Source: Nitrosospira sp. NpAV | GTDB taxonomy: Bacteria > Pseudomonadota > Gammaproteobacteria > Burkholderiales > Nitrosomonadaceae | Reading direction: 5' to 3' | Assembly: GCF_000832065.1 (NCBI RefSeq) | Contig: NZ_JXQM01000010.1 | Location: 1-64,000 of the forward strand | Length of the DNA: 64,000 bases | Part shown: in pieces, positions 53,552 to 62,187 of the stretch | Layout: the number at the start of each line of letters is the position of its first letter | Numbering within the stretch: the stretch's first letter is position 1 | Made by a program: the position numbers and the translations under genes | The notes under the pieces: generated by a model | Told to the model about the DNA's origin: nothing | Database searches by the model: none | What the model saw: the letters and a program-made list of their open reading frames with translations, nothing else

Positions 53552-53778
53552 TTTTATTCTCCTGATTCATTTCAGGCGTTTTAACATAATTCGCGGAGTC
53601 TTGGGTAAGCAGACGAGCATCAGGGTTAGACAGCTTGGTTCGTTCCACCCCAGCTGCTCGCTCCGCGATCACCTGTTGAACGGCCTGGCTTCAACCGATC
53701 CATTCTTTAGGCCACGGGAACCGCAGGATTCCGCGCTTCTGGTTGTGACCAGAAAAAGTGAGTAAATATGCCTCTTCC

Positions 53779-54070
53779 ATGGACCCGAAGGGTCAGCAGC
53801 TAAAGCCTTCCGGATACTTCCCTAGCCAATTCGACCAGGCCCGCGACCTTGCCGAGAAGCAAGCCACGGAATTGGGTATTGAGTTCACTCGATTCCAGTT
53901 CAAGGATCTTCGGAACTAAGTCTGTATCTGATATGGAAACGATGGCGAACGCGCGTAAGCTGCTGGGTCATTCTACTGAGTCAATGACCGCCAAATATGT
54001 GCGGTCCAGGGTCGGAGAAAGAGTATCCCCGATACAGAAATCCAGCTATGACAAACGCGATAAATCCTGA
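53779..54070 (+). pseudogene. Frameshifted integrase C-terminal remnant beside tRNA-Cys
   Basis: Frame 1 reads GIEFTRFQFKDLRN and then stops. After a frameshift, frame 2 continues SVSDMETMANARKLLGHSTESMTAKYVRSRVGERVSPIQK. Together they are the C-terminal half of a tyrosine integrase, including H-S...Y with the active-site Tyr. It ends 56 bp from the tRNA-Cys 3' end, the expected location for an integrase of an element that used a tRNA as attachment site. No intact N-terminal half is seen. Confidence 0.8.
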
Positions 54071-54126
54071 ATTTGGAAAACGTTTTCCAAATCTCTATTC
54101 AATGTTTTTGTAAGCCTTTGATTCAA

Positions 54127-54200
54127 TGGAGGCGGGGGTCGGAATCGAACCGGCGTAGACGGCTTTGCAGGCCGCTGCATGACCACTCTGCCACCCCGCC
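54127..54200 (-). tRNA. tRNA-Cys(GCA)
   Basis: The minus strand gives a 74-nt tRNA. Acceptor GGCGGGG pairs with CCCCGCC, with T and an encoded CCA at the 3' end. Anticodon loop CTGCAAA (anticodon GCA) and T-arm GGTTCGATTCC. It corresponds to cysT of the enterobacterial array. Confidence 0.97.
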
Positions 54201-54332
54201 ATTGTTGCGCAACCAGAATGGGTTGCATGACAATGCAATAGCAAAAACTGAAAAGGGAAAACGGACTTCGGCAAAGGCGCATTAGCTGCATTTACATGGC
54301 CTCTTGCTAAAGAATCCATTTTCCCTGCAAAC

Positions 54333-54407
54333 TGGAGCGGGAAACGAGGCTCGAACTCGCGACCCCAACCTTGGCAAGGTTGTGCTCTACCACTGAGCTA
54401 TTCCCGC
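54333..54407 (-). tRNA. tRNA-Gly(GCC)
   Basis: The minus strand gives a 75-nt tRNA. Acceptor GCGGGAA pairs with TTCCCGC, then T and CCA. Anticodon loop TTGCCAA (anticodon GCC) and T-arm GAGTTCGAGCCTC. It lies 132 bp upstream of tRNA-Cys on the same strand and downstream of pgsA, matching glyW. Confidence 0.97.
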
Positions 54408-54485
54408 GAAAAACAATGCTGGCATTATAAGGATGCTGGGTTCTTTGTCAAGGAAAGGCAATGTAAGAGCATGGTTTAAATGGTT

Positions 54486-55058
54486 TCAACCATGCTTCAA
54501 TGCCTGGGGAATCGCGACTTTAAGGTAGTACCCCATTGACCAAAGAGTGAGTATGGCAGCCAGATAAATCAGCCATGTCCCTACTTCCTGGGGATCGAAG
54601 TTTTCCCCTATTTTCTCGTGATATAGCAACAGCGGAATCGCCGCCATTTGCGACACCGTTTTTAATTTCCCCAGAAAAGAAACCGCCAGGCTTTTGCCTT
54701 TGCCGATTTGCGCCATCCATTCACGCAGGGCGGAAATGGTAATTTCGCGGCCAATGATGATAAAGGCGATAAGTGCATCCAGTCTGCTCAGGTAAACCAG
54801 CACGATCAGTGCCGCCGCCACCATCAACTTATCCGCCACCGGATCGAGAAATGCGCCGAAGGCCGAGGTCTGATTGAGTATTCTCGCAAGATAACCATCC
54901 AGCCAATCGGTAATGGCCGCACCGGTAAAAATAATGGTGGCGATCAGATTCTGGTCGGATTGAGACAACCATGAGGGCGGAAAATAGAAAATGCCCACAA
55001 ATAGCGGGATCGCAAGGATGCGCATCCAGGTAAGTACATTGGGCAGGTTAAAAGGCAT
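54486..55058 (-). CDS. pgsA: CDP-diacylglycerol-glycerol-3-phosphate 3-phosphatidyltransferase
   Basis: PgsA makes phosphatidylglycerophosphate from CDP-diacylglycerol and glycerol-3-phosphate in the inner membrane. The 190-residue protein starts MPFNLPNVLTWMRILAIPLFV, with several transmembrane helices. The CDP-alcohol phosphotransferase motif is ITDWLDGYLARILNQTSAFGAFLDPVADK (D-x2-D-G-x2-A-R-x8-G-x3-D-x3-D), given here in pattern. It is 54 bp downstream of uvrC and upstream of tRNA-Gly, the conserved order. Confidence 0.97.
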   Translation of the reverse strand: MPFNLPNVLTWMRILAIPLFVGIFYFPPSWLSQSDQNLIATIIFTGAAITDWLDGYLARILNQTSAFGAFLDPVADKLMVAAALIVLVYLSRLDALIAFIIIGREITISALREWMAQIGKGKSLAVSFLGKLKTVSQMAAIPLLLYHEKIGENFDPQEVGTWLIYLAAILTLWSMGYYLKVAIPQALKHG

Positions 55059-55112
55059 AAAGGTTGGGATATGCCATTAAAAGGGAAATCTAAAAAGTGC
55101 CCAGGTTGCGAT

Positions 55113-56933
55113 TCAATGCAGTTCCTTGTAGATCTTCTCGGCCAGCGCACGGCTGATTCCTTCGGCCTGCTGCAATTCTTCGATACTTGCGGTCAGCACC
55201 CCCTTCAGCCCACCAAACCTTGCCAGCAGACTTTGACGGCGTTTGGCGCCGATACCGTCAATCTGCTCCAGGCTTGAACGGGTACGCGATTTGCCAAGCT
55301 TGGCGCGATGACCATAAATTGCAAAGCGATGGGCCTCATCGCGTATCTGCTGGATCAGATGCAACCCGGGATGGTCCTTTGGTAATTGTAGCGGCTTTTG
55401 CACCCCCGGGAAAATCAATTGTTCCAGACCGGGTTTGCGTTCCTCGCCTTTCGCCACCCCCAGCAGGTTCGCGTCGTTCAATCCGAGCTCAACCAGCACT
55501 TCCTGCGCAACGCTTATCTGTCCTTTGCCTCCATCAATCAGAATCAGATCGGGAAGCCTGCCCTCCCCTCCGGCAATTTTTTGATAGCGCCGCGACAGGA
55601 CATTACGCATGGCGGCATAATCGTCCCCCGGCGTGACGCCATTGATGTTGTAGCGACGGTATTCGCTGCTGCGCATGGAGAAATTATCATAGACCACGCA
55701 GGATGCGATGGTGGCTTCGCCCTGGGTGTGGCTAACGTCGAAACATTCAATGCGGCCAAGTCCCGGCATATCCAGGGCCTGTTGCAAGGCTTGCAGGCGC
55801 TCCTCCTGGCTGGCCTGACGGCTTAGCATCTGACCCAGTGCGAGACGCGCGTTTTCTGTCGCCATATCGAGCCACATGCGTCGCTCGCCAATGGGATTGG
55901 AGTTGATGGCAACCTTATGGCCGGATTGGTCAGCAAGCAGGATCTGCAATGCTTCCCATTGAAATTTCTCACCCACAATGATGAGGTGGGGGGTAGCTCG
56001 ATTGAGGTAATGCTGGGCCAGAAAAGCCCCCACTATGGTGGGCAAATCATACCCTTCCGCATTTTGCGGAAAAAAACTCTTATCCCCCAGATGCCGCCCT
56101 CCCCTGATCATGGCAAGATTGACACAAACTCTACCGCTGCCGTTATTCTCCGTAACGCAGGCAACTACGTCGGCATCGAGCGCTCTGCCGCTGTCGACAA
56201 ATTGTCTCTCGCGGATTTTTCTCAAGGATTGAATCTGGTCGCGAAACAATGCAGCTTGCTCGTATTCCTGGGAATCAGCAGCGGCCTGCATTTTCTTTGT
56301 AATGCTTTCCAACACTTCGGTTTGCTTACCCTGCAGGAAAAGCCCGGCATCTCTCGCATCCTCCCGATAAGCCTCATCAGTAATCAGATCCACGCAAGGC
56401 GCGCTGCAACGCTTGATCTGGTAAAGCAGGCATGGCCGTGTACGATTCCTGAAAACGCTATCTTCACAGGTACGAATGCGAAACACTTTTTGCAGGAGCT
56501 GGATACTTTCCCGCACCATTCCCGCATTGGGAAAGGGACCATAATAATGATGTTTCTTGTCCAACGCCCCGCGGTAAAAGCCAAGGCGGGGAAAACGGTG
56601 GGCTGTCAGTACAACATATGGATATGACTTATCATCCCTGAACAGTATGTTGTATTTGGGAGTCAGCGTTTTGATTAAATTATTTTCAAGCAGCAGCGCC
56701 TCAGCCTCGGAACGGGTGACCGTGGTTTCAATCCCCGCAATCTGCGACACCATCAATTGGGTGCGGGGTCCCAGGCCGGTTTTCTGAAAATAAGAGGAAA
56801 CGCGTTTTTTTAGATCAATCGCTTTGCCCACATAAATTGCCTGACCCACGGCATTCATCATGCGATAAACGCCCGGCTGCGAAGGCAGGCTGGAGCAGAA
56901 CGCCCTGGGGTCGAAAGAGGACGCTGCCAGCAA
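55113..56933 (-). CDS. uvrC: Excinuclease ABC subunit C
   Basis: UvrC makes the dual incision in nucleotide excision repair. The 606-residue protein has the N-terminal GIY-YIG nuclease domain ([30 protein letters not shown], in part), a UVR helix (about 205-240), the RNase H-like C-terminal nuclease ([41 protein letters not shown]), and a double HhH ([34 protein letters not shown]). Length normal. It starts a few bases past the tautomerase gene on the same strand. Confidence 0.97.
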   Translation of the reverse strand: MLAASSFDPRAFCSSLPSQPGVYRMMNAVGQAIYVGKAIDLKKRVSSYFQKTGLGPRTQLMVSQIAGIETTVTRSEAEALLLENNLIKTLTPKYNILFRDDKSYPYVVLTAHRFPRLGFYRGALDKKHHYYGPFPNAGMVRESIQLLQKVFRIRTCEDSVFRNRTRPCLLYQIKRCSAPCVDLITDEAYREDARDAGLFLQGKQTEVLESITKKMQAAADSQEYEQAALFRDQIQSLRKIRERQFVDSGRALDADVVACVTENNGSGRVCVNLAMIRGGRHLGDKSFFPQNAEGYDLPTIVGAFLAQHYLNRATPHLIIVGEKFQWEALQILLADQSGHKVAINSNPIGERRMWLDMATENARLALGQMLSRQASQEERLQALQQALDMPGLGRIECFDVSHTQGEATIASCVVYDNFSMRSSEYRRYNINGVTPGDDYAAMRNVLSRRYQKIAGGEGRLPDLILIDGGKGQISVAQEVLVELGLNDANLLGVAKGEERKPGLEQLIFPGVQKPLQLPKDHPGLHLIQQIRDEAHRFAIYGHRAKLGKSRTRSSLEQIDGIGAKRRQSLLARFGGLKGVLTASIEELQQAEGISRALAEKIYKELH

Positions 56934-56938
56934 AGCGG

Positions 56939-57127
56939 TCAGTCCTCCTCATCCAGCAAATTGCCCGCAATAGCCCAATTTTCATGGGCCAGCTCGTCGA
57001 ATGCGATGTAGGTATAGGACTTCGGTTTATGGGCGATACGCTCCAGCGTGTCGGTAATCTCCAGTGCAATTTTTTTCTTTTGCTCGCGGCTGAGCGAGCC
57101 GGCAATGCGAATATTTACATAAGGCAT
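56939..57127 (-). CDS. 4-oxalocrotonate tautomerase-family enzyme
   Basis: A 62-residue tautomerase. Initiator Met is followed by the catalytic Pro ([10 protein letters not shown]), and the core has [20 protein letters not shown]. The C-terminal portion is more acidic ([20 protein letters not shown]) than classical 4-OT. The substrate is unknown. It ends 6 bp upstream of the uvrC start on the same strand. The ATG follows GGAGACTATTC. Confidence 0.85.
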   Translation of the reverse strand: MPYVNIRIAGSLSREQKKKIALEITDTLERIAHKPKSYTYIAFDELAHENWAIAGNLLDEED

Positions 57128-57140
57128 GAATAGTCTCCGT

Positions 57141-57386
57141 TTAACCTAAATCTGGTAGTTGGGCGGGGTGAAGTGAGCATTTTTTGAGGTGCAGGGCAAG
57201 GCGCAACGACGCGGAATGGTCGTTCCATTCCAAGAAGTTGCAACGCAGCCATGTGCGGCAAAAATTGTGCAATTCATCCCGTAGCAGCCTCACCCGGAAG
57301 ATGAGAGAGTCAAACAATACGAAATATTGTTACTGATCATAATATTGATCTGTTAAATGAGCGTTCAATTACCAGATTTAGGTTAA
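57141..57386. repeat. Dispersed TIR repeat, long copy with perfect ends
   Basis: TTAACCTAAATCTGGTA (57141-57157) and its exact reverse complement TACCAGATTTAGGTTAA (57370-57386) bound a 246-bp element with no coding capacity. Its interior is similar to the reverse complement of the copy at 46749-46984. It lies between the tautomerase start and the uracil-DNA glycosylase gene, and the terminal TTA provides the stop codon of the latter. Best-preserved copy of the family here. Confidence 0.8.
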
Positions 57387-58096
57387 TCCCGATCTTGCTG
57401 AATTGCTGAAGAGGAAGCCAAATCAGCGCAAATTTTTGCAAATACCCGCTCGAACATTTCAGTGGTCAGACGCCGGGTCTGGGTATTGTAACGGCTGCAA
57501 TGGTAGCTGTCATATAGCGTCAGGTCGCCGGATTTCAAGCCGTTGCGTCCCGCGTTATCGGATATGAGGCCACCTTGCAGTGCGTGGACGGCGCCATGGC
57601 TGAACGTATAATCCCTGGCCTTGAGCCCCAATGCCATCAATCCCGCCTGATGGGCGATAGCACCGAGGGCGAGTAACGCCATGCCTCCTTCTTTTTTGAA
57701 AGCGGCAATCTCAGCCGCCAGATATCCGTTGCATTGACGGATTTCACCCGGCTCCGGCTTATTTTGTGGCGGCAAACATTTCACCGCATTGGTGATACGG
57801 CAATTCATGAGCTGCAAATTGTCATCTGCGGAAGCCGAGCCCTCATGGCTGGCGAAGCCAAATTTATGCAACGTCCGATATAACAGAATCCCCGCAAAAT
57901 CCCCGGTAAAAGGCCTGCCGGTGCGGTTTGCGCCATGCATGCCGGGTGCCAGACCGATGATAAGCAGCTTGGATGCCGTGTCGCCAAAAGCTTGCACGGG
58001 ACGGGCGTAATAATCGGGATGACGGACTTTTACTTCATCCAGAAAATGCGCCAGCCGCTGGCATTGACGGCAATCTTCCAAAAACGTGGATTGCAT
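57383..58096 (-). CDS. Family 5 uracil-DNA glycosylase (UDGb)
   Basis: A 237-residue uracil-DNA glycosylase superfamily member. Motif A is GLAPGMHGANRTGRPFTGDFAG (from residue 48), and motif B is YHCSRYNTQTRRLT, which has the His-Cys-Ser-Arg-Tyr-Asn core of family 5 enzymes. Cysteines near the N-terminus (CRQC) and in the middle suit the iron-sulfur cluster. It removes uracil and hypoxanthine from DNA. Together with UdgX it means two distinct uracil-DNA proteins lie 9 kb apart. Confidence 0.93.
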   Translation of the reverse strand: MQSTFLEDCRQCQRLAHFLDEVKVRHPDYYARPVQAFGDTASKLLIIGLAPGMHGANRTGRPFTGDFAGILLYRTLHKFGFASHEGSASADDNLQLMNCRITNAVKCLPPQNKPEPGEIRQCNGYLAAEIAAFKKEGGMALLALGAIAHQAGLMALGLKARDYTFSHGAVHALQGGLISDNAGRNGLKSGDLTLYDSYHCSRYNTQTRRLTTEMFERVFAKICADLASSSAIQQDRD

Positions 58097-58154
58097 AGAC
58101 TCCCCAATTGGCTTTTATAGTAAAATGCGCGCTCTTTGATTCACTGGAAAAATA

Positions 58155-58721
58155 ATGGCTAAAGTGCTTGCAACAGAAATTCGTGTCGGCAATCTGATCG
58201 AGTGGGACAAACGCATCTGGCGTGTATTGAAATGTTACCACGTCCATGTCGGGGGCCGCGGTGGAGCATTCATGCAAGTGGAAATGAAAGACATCGAGGC
58301 CGGCACCAAAACCAACCAGCGCATCCGTACCGAAGACAAAGTCGAACGTGCCTTCGTCGAGCCGCGCGACATGACGTATCTTTACCAGGAAGGTGATAAC
58401 TATATCTTCATGGATAAGGAAAACTACGAGCAATTAAACCTTTCTCAGGAATTCCTCGAGAGTCAATATGAATACCTGTTGCCGAATACCGACGTACAAG
58501 TCAATTTTCACAACGAGCGCGCCATCGGGGTACAACTTCCGGCCAGCGTAGTGCTGACCATTACCGCCACCGAACCCAATCTTAAGGGTGCCACAGCTAC
58601 CAGTTCCTACAAGCCCGCCACAATGGAGACGGGATTAGTTGTCATGGTTCCGGCATTTGTCCTGCAAGGTGAAAAAATAAAGATCAATACGGACAGCGGT
58701 GAATATATCGAACGGATGTAA
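58155..58721 (+). CDS. efp: Translation elongation factor P
   Basis: A 188-residue three-domain EF-P that rescues ribosomes stalled at polyproline. The N-terminal KOW domain begins MAKVLATEIRVGNLIEWDKR, and domains 2 and 3 follow (MTYLYQEGDNYIFMD, then SYKPATMETGLVVMVPAFV). The post-translational-modification loop reads HVGGRGGAF, so Arg35 stands where E. coli has the beta-lysylated Lys34. The ATG is preceded by TGGAAAAATA. No modification enzyme gene is adjacent. Confidence 0.96.
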   Translation: MAKVLATEIRVGNLIEWDKRIWRVLKCYHVHVGGRGGAFMQVEMKDIEAGTKTNQRIRTEDKVERAFVEPRDMTYLYQEGDNYIFMDKENYEQLNLSQEFLESQYEYLLPNTDVQVNFHNERAIGVQLPASVVLTITATEPNLKGATATSSYKPATMETGLVVMVPAFVLQGEKIKINTDSGEYIERM

Positions 58722-58773
58722 GACATCGTTGGTTGGGAGAGCCTGATCCCGATCGTTCGCCGGAATGATGACG

Positions 58774-59604
58774 TCAGATTTTCGCCAACTCCGCCGCCGC
58801 CAGCTCAGCCACCAAGAAGTTGCTTGCGGGCGACTCTCCATCTTGGAGCCACCATGCCGCCGATAGTCCCGCCCAGGCGAGTATCCATTGCAGCAATCGC
58901 TTGCGTTCCAGTCCTGCCGCTTCAACCACCACCTCTACTTGCCGCACCAGGCGTCCGGCAGTGGTCGCTGTTTTCGCGTCGGGATTGCAGAATAAATTCG
59001 CATAATCAAAGCCACGTTCCCCAAAGAGGCATTTTGGATCAATTGCCAGCCAGCCTCGCGAGCCGAAATGAAGAATATTTTCATGATGCACATCGCCATG
59101 CAGCACCACAACGTCCTGTGGCGTTTCCAGTAATTCGCGCGCGGTGGCTGCGCAGGCGGTCAGCATGCCCCCGTACTGCGCTGCGGCGAGCGCCAAATCC
59201 TCGAACCATTGGGTTAACGGGATAAGATCAAGGGGAGGCCGGTCTATCTGCTTATGGAGCATGGCTATCGCCGCGCAGATAATGCGGCTCGCCTCATCGT
59301 CACGGCCATTGCGTGCAAGGTTGCTGAGTGAAACATTATTTTCCGCACGCTCCATGAGCAATACCGGACCTTCATGAGCCAATACCTGAGCAGCGCCTCG
59401 TCCAGCCCACCAGGACATGAGGTGACCACCAAATTGTTCCTCGGACTCAACTGCAATTTTGAGCATTGCCGGCGTATCACCTTGGCGCACTGGAAAAAGC
59501 TGGCTGCTGCGGGTGATGATAGGATCACCATCGGGCGTGAGATTCCACCTGCCGAGATACTCATCGAACTTAAGGAATTTCTGAATAATTCCTCCATGCA
59601 GCAT
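58774..59604 (-). CDS. APH(6)-like aminoglycoside/hydroxyurea phosphotransferase
   Basis: A 276-residue kinase-like protein of the APH(6) family (streptomycin or hydroxyurea phosphotransferases). The catalytic loop is VVLHGDVHHENILHF (167-180), and the metal site is AIDPKCLFGERGFDYAN (from 187). The N-terminal VRQGDTPAMLKIAVE provides the Lys of the nucleotide site. Chromosomal members often act on unknown small molecules, so antibiotic resistance should not be assumed. Confidence 0.88.
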   Translation of the reverse strand: MLHGGIIQKFLKFDEYLGRWNLTPDGDPIITRSSQLFPVRQGDTPAMLKIAVESEEQFGGHLMSWWAGRGAAQVLAHEGPVLLMERAENNVSLSNLARNGRDDEASRIICAAIAMLHKQIDRPPLDLIPLTQWFEDLALAAAQYGGMLTACAATARELLETPQDVVVLHGDVHHENILHFGSRGWLAIDPKCLFGERGFDYANLFCNPDAKTATTAGRLVRQVEVVVEAAGLERKRLLQWILAWAGLSAAWWLQDGESPASNFLVAELAAAELAKI

Positions 59605-59638
59605 TTGTGGGAAAAATTAGGATGAACCTTGCCTGGAT

Positions 59639-60925
59639 TTAAAAGCTCAGCTGCGTACGGAAAGAAATTACGGATAGAGTATCCCTCCGATCCGGAGTGC
59701 CCGCCCCAACATTGCCGATCGCAGCGTCGGTAAGATAGTAATTCAGCATGAAGCGTAAGCCTTCCCGAACATACCAGTTGGTACCCAGCGTAATGACTTG
59801 GGTCTGGCATTTTGAGGTGCCGGTGCGGCACGGGTCCGCGGTCAAACTCTGATTTAAATTCTCCGCCAGATCGTAACGGACGGCAAGTTCCAGCGCGCCC
59901 CACTTGCTGATCGGCTTTGGCTTGCCAAAAGCCCCCCGCTCTTTCCTGTAAATCGATCTTTCACCGGTCACAAACCAGCTGGCTTGCACATAATACGCCT
60001 GTATAGTGGAATCCTTCTGCGCACCGGCTACCAGATGCGTGTTTTCGAGTCTGGAATTTGCGTATTCTCCTTGCAGGGTTACCGGTCCGAGCGCATATGC
60101 CGCTTCTGCCTCGAAAGTGACTTGCCTCTTATCGCCTGATGGGCCTATACCGGCGCCTGCAATACCCAAGGATTGACTGATTCCGCGGCGTCCGCCGTAA
60201 ACATCGACAACCTTCGTGGGAAGCGACTCGGAGCCTGAGTTATCCACACTGTAAGAGAATCCAAAGTGGAGGGTATTGCCCTCCTCTGAAAAGGGTACCC
60301 AAAACAGGCGGCCGCCATAGCTTGAACCCGAAATCGGCATACCGGTATGCGCCAGGCTCATAATATCCACAGCATAGCCAAGCTTGTCCGCGTAAATCCC
60401 CTTGTAACCCACGCCCATTAACCATTGCCTCCCGGTATAGATACCGGTCGATGTGGTGGAGGGACGCTCCATCATGGTGATCTCATTTGAGCTTGCCAGT
60501 TCCTCCATGCCGCGGTAAGGCTTGAACTGGCCGATCGTGAGCTGACCCGGACCGAGCTTGGCCCCGACCCAAACTTCACGAAGACTGCCGGGAAAAGTGC
60601 CGGCGGCAAAATCGTTCTGGAATTTAAAACTCAGATTATGGAATCTGGCCGTCACATCGGTATAGCCGCGGCGAAAGTTGAATCCGTCATCCGGATGGCT
60701 GTTGGGCAGCTGGCTACCAAAAGGAGGATAGGCGGGATTTGCTTTGTCATCGTTGAACGAATGCACGTCGAGATGGGCGCGAGCGCCAAAGACCATTTCA
60801 AAGTTTCCATCATTGGACTTGATCTTGGGACCACCTTTGGTTTCAATGTTAAATGCATAAGCCTGGGTTATGTTTGCACCCAGGAGTATAAGTAAAGCAT
60901 AGGTTTTCAGAATATTGCACGGCAA
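59639..60925 (-). CDS. Phosphate-selective porin (OprP/OprO-like)
   Basis: A 428-residue outer-membrane beta-barrel. A signal peptide (LLILLGANITQAYA) precedes the porin O/P pattern: VFGARAHLDVHSFNDD, DGFNFRRGYTDVTARFHNLSFKFQNDFA (in part), LREVWVGAKLGPGQLTIGQFKPYRGMEELASSNEITMMERPS, and the terminal aromatic SFRTQLSF. A C-terminal Phe is typical of outer-membrane proteins. Solute (phosphate or polyphosphate) is inferred from family only. Confidence 0.9.
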   Translation of the reverse strand: MPCNILKTYALLILLGANITQAYAFNIETKGGPKIKSNDGNFEMVFGARAHLDVHSFNDDKANPAYPPFGSQLPNSHPDDGFNFRRGYTDVTARFHNLSFKFQNDFAAGTFPGSLREVWVGAKLGPGQLTIGQFKPYRGMEELASSNEITMMERPSTTSTGIYTGRQWLMGVGYKGIYADKLGYAVDIMSLAHTGMPISGSSYGGRLFWVPFSEEGNTLHFGFSYSVDNSGSESLPTKVVDVYGGRRGISQSLGIAGAGIGPSGDKRQVTFEAEAAYALGPVTLQGEYANSRLENTHLVAGAQKDSTIQAYYVQASWFVTGERSIYRKERGAFGKPKPISKWGALELAVRYDLAENLNQSLTADPCRTGTSKCQTQVITLGTNWYVREGLRFMLNYYLTDAAIGNVGAGTPDRRDTLSVISFRTQLSF

Positions 60926-61202
60926 TCTGACTGAGAAACTAATTGTAGTTCCTTGATTTTATCCCGGCCCATTGAATCCATGACCAGTCGAAGGCGTATA
61001 TTGAACCCAAATAATCCATTAATTGGTTCTCCGAGCCTGCCCGGATATTGGCTCGCTTTCCAATGGATTATCCAAATAAATTCTCCATGACGGTGGAATT
61101 AGCCCGGTTACCTCATCCGTGTGGTAACGCACTGAACAGTCAGGAAACGCTACGTATCATTGCTGTCACAGCGATTTCGCTGGATCAATAAAAGGGACAA
61201 TC

Positions 61203-61523
61203 ATGAAATTTTCTTCAATTTTATCAGCAAAATCATTGGCATTGGCGAGCGTATTGATTTTCAGCACTGCCGGGGTGGTACATGCACAGGGTTACGATCA
61301 AGGCGGCTCGATGCAGAATCCCACCGATTCCACGCAATCAGGCACTTCCGGCGGAGGATCCAGCTACGGCACAAAGCCGGACGATCAAAAGAGCGGTTAT
61401 GGTGGTGAGCAGCGCCCCCGTGATAATTCCCGGTACAGCACCGATGGTACTGAAAGATATGACGACAGAGACGAGAATCGGGGAACAGATGGGACAGGTC
61501 CCAAGCGCAAGGGATACTATTAG
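61203..61523 (+). CDS. Small secreted Gly/Ser-rich protein (duplicated with 61742)
   Basis: A 106-residue protein with a signal peptide (LASVLIFSTAGVVHAQ) and a disordered mature region rich in Gly, Asp, Ser and Lys (GGSMQNPTDSTQSGTSGGGSS, RYSTDGTERYDDRDENRG). No domain. Upstream DNA and the first 20 codons match those of the gene at 61742, indicating tandem duplication. AAAAGGGACAATC precedes the ATG. Probable periplasmic or extracellular. Confidence 0.7.
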   Translation: MKFSSILSAKSLALASVLIFSTAGVVHAQGYDQGGSMQNPTDSTQSGTSGGGSSYGTKPDDQKSGYGGEQRPRDNSRYSTDGTERYDDRDENRGTDGTGPKRKGYY

Positions 61524-61570
61524 CCGCTGCGGAGGGGCAGACAGGAAGCTGAATTTCTCCCCCTGCCCCA

Positions 61571-61640
61571 CTTGTCGTTGCGCTTTGTCCTGCACCTTAA
61601 GAACCGCGCACTTCATCCCGTCCAACGACTGGACTTAGAA
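61571..61640. repeat. Fragment of the dispersed TIR repeat family
   Basis: TTGTCGTTGCGCTTTGTCCT, then GCACCTTAAGAACC, GCACTTCATCCCG, TCCAACGACTGGACTTAG follows the same order as the right half of the 57141-57386 copy in inverse orientation (GTCGTTGCGCCTTGCCCT, GCACCTCAAAA, CACTTCACCCCG, CCAACTACCAGATTTAGG). The other end is not recognisable. Confidence 0.6.
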
Positions 61641-61741
61641 TTGGTCCGATTTGCTCAGTGTGCTACCGCACTGAAGAGTTAGAAAACGTTGCGTAATCTT
61701 TTCAGCACAGCAATATCGCTGGATGAATAAAAGGAATAGCC

Positions 61742-62101
61742 ATGAAACTTTCTTCCATATCAGCAAATCGTTCACTGGCAATCGCACTCACGTTAGGAGC
61801 CACGCTTGGTATCGGCACGGCAGGCGTGACGCATGCGCAGTACGGCACGTCGGAACCGAGTGGGGCCACGGGACAAAGCGGTTCTACAGGGCAGAGTGGA
61901 TCAACCGGGCAAAGCGGCTCCACCCCATCTAAACAGGAGATGGATACCGGGTATGTCGATCAAAAGAAGCGGATGGAGCGAGGCAAAGACCCTGCATCAC
62001 CAAGCAAAGACTCCCATGTGCCGGAGTTCTCCCGGGATAAGGAAGGCAAACCGATCAAGGATCCGAAGTATGAGCAGGGAGGACCTATCGGACCGAATTA
62101 G
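61742..62101 (+). CDS. Small secreted protein with Gly-Gln-Ser repeats
   Basis: A 119-residue protein with a signal peptide (LTLGATLGIGTAGVTHAQ). A short tandem repeat follows (GATGQSGSTGQSGSTGQSGS), and then a charged, disordered tail (QEMDTGYVDQKKRMERGKDP). No domain is recognised. AAAAGGAATAGCC precedes the ATG. It is a paralogue by position and 5' sequence of the gene at 61203, but the mature regions have diverged. Confidence 0.7.
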   Translation: MKLSSISANRSLAIALTLGATLGIGTAGVTHAQYGTSEPSGATGQSGSTGQSGSTGQSGSTPSKQEMDTGYVDQKKRMERGKDPASPSKDSHVPEFSRDKEGKPIKDPKYEQGGPIGPN

Positions 62102-62187
62102 GCCTTCGATCAGTAAAATCCGGCTATTGAATGCCGGCTTCGGATGCTGTTATGGAAGCAATTAGCTCTGAGTGGACAGGATGATGC

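Noticed and set aside
58774-59604. Acquired antibiotic-resistance gene
   Set aside because: The APH(6)-like kinase lies next to core genes such as efp with no mobile element at its edge. Chromosomal members often have other substrates.
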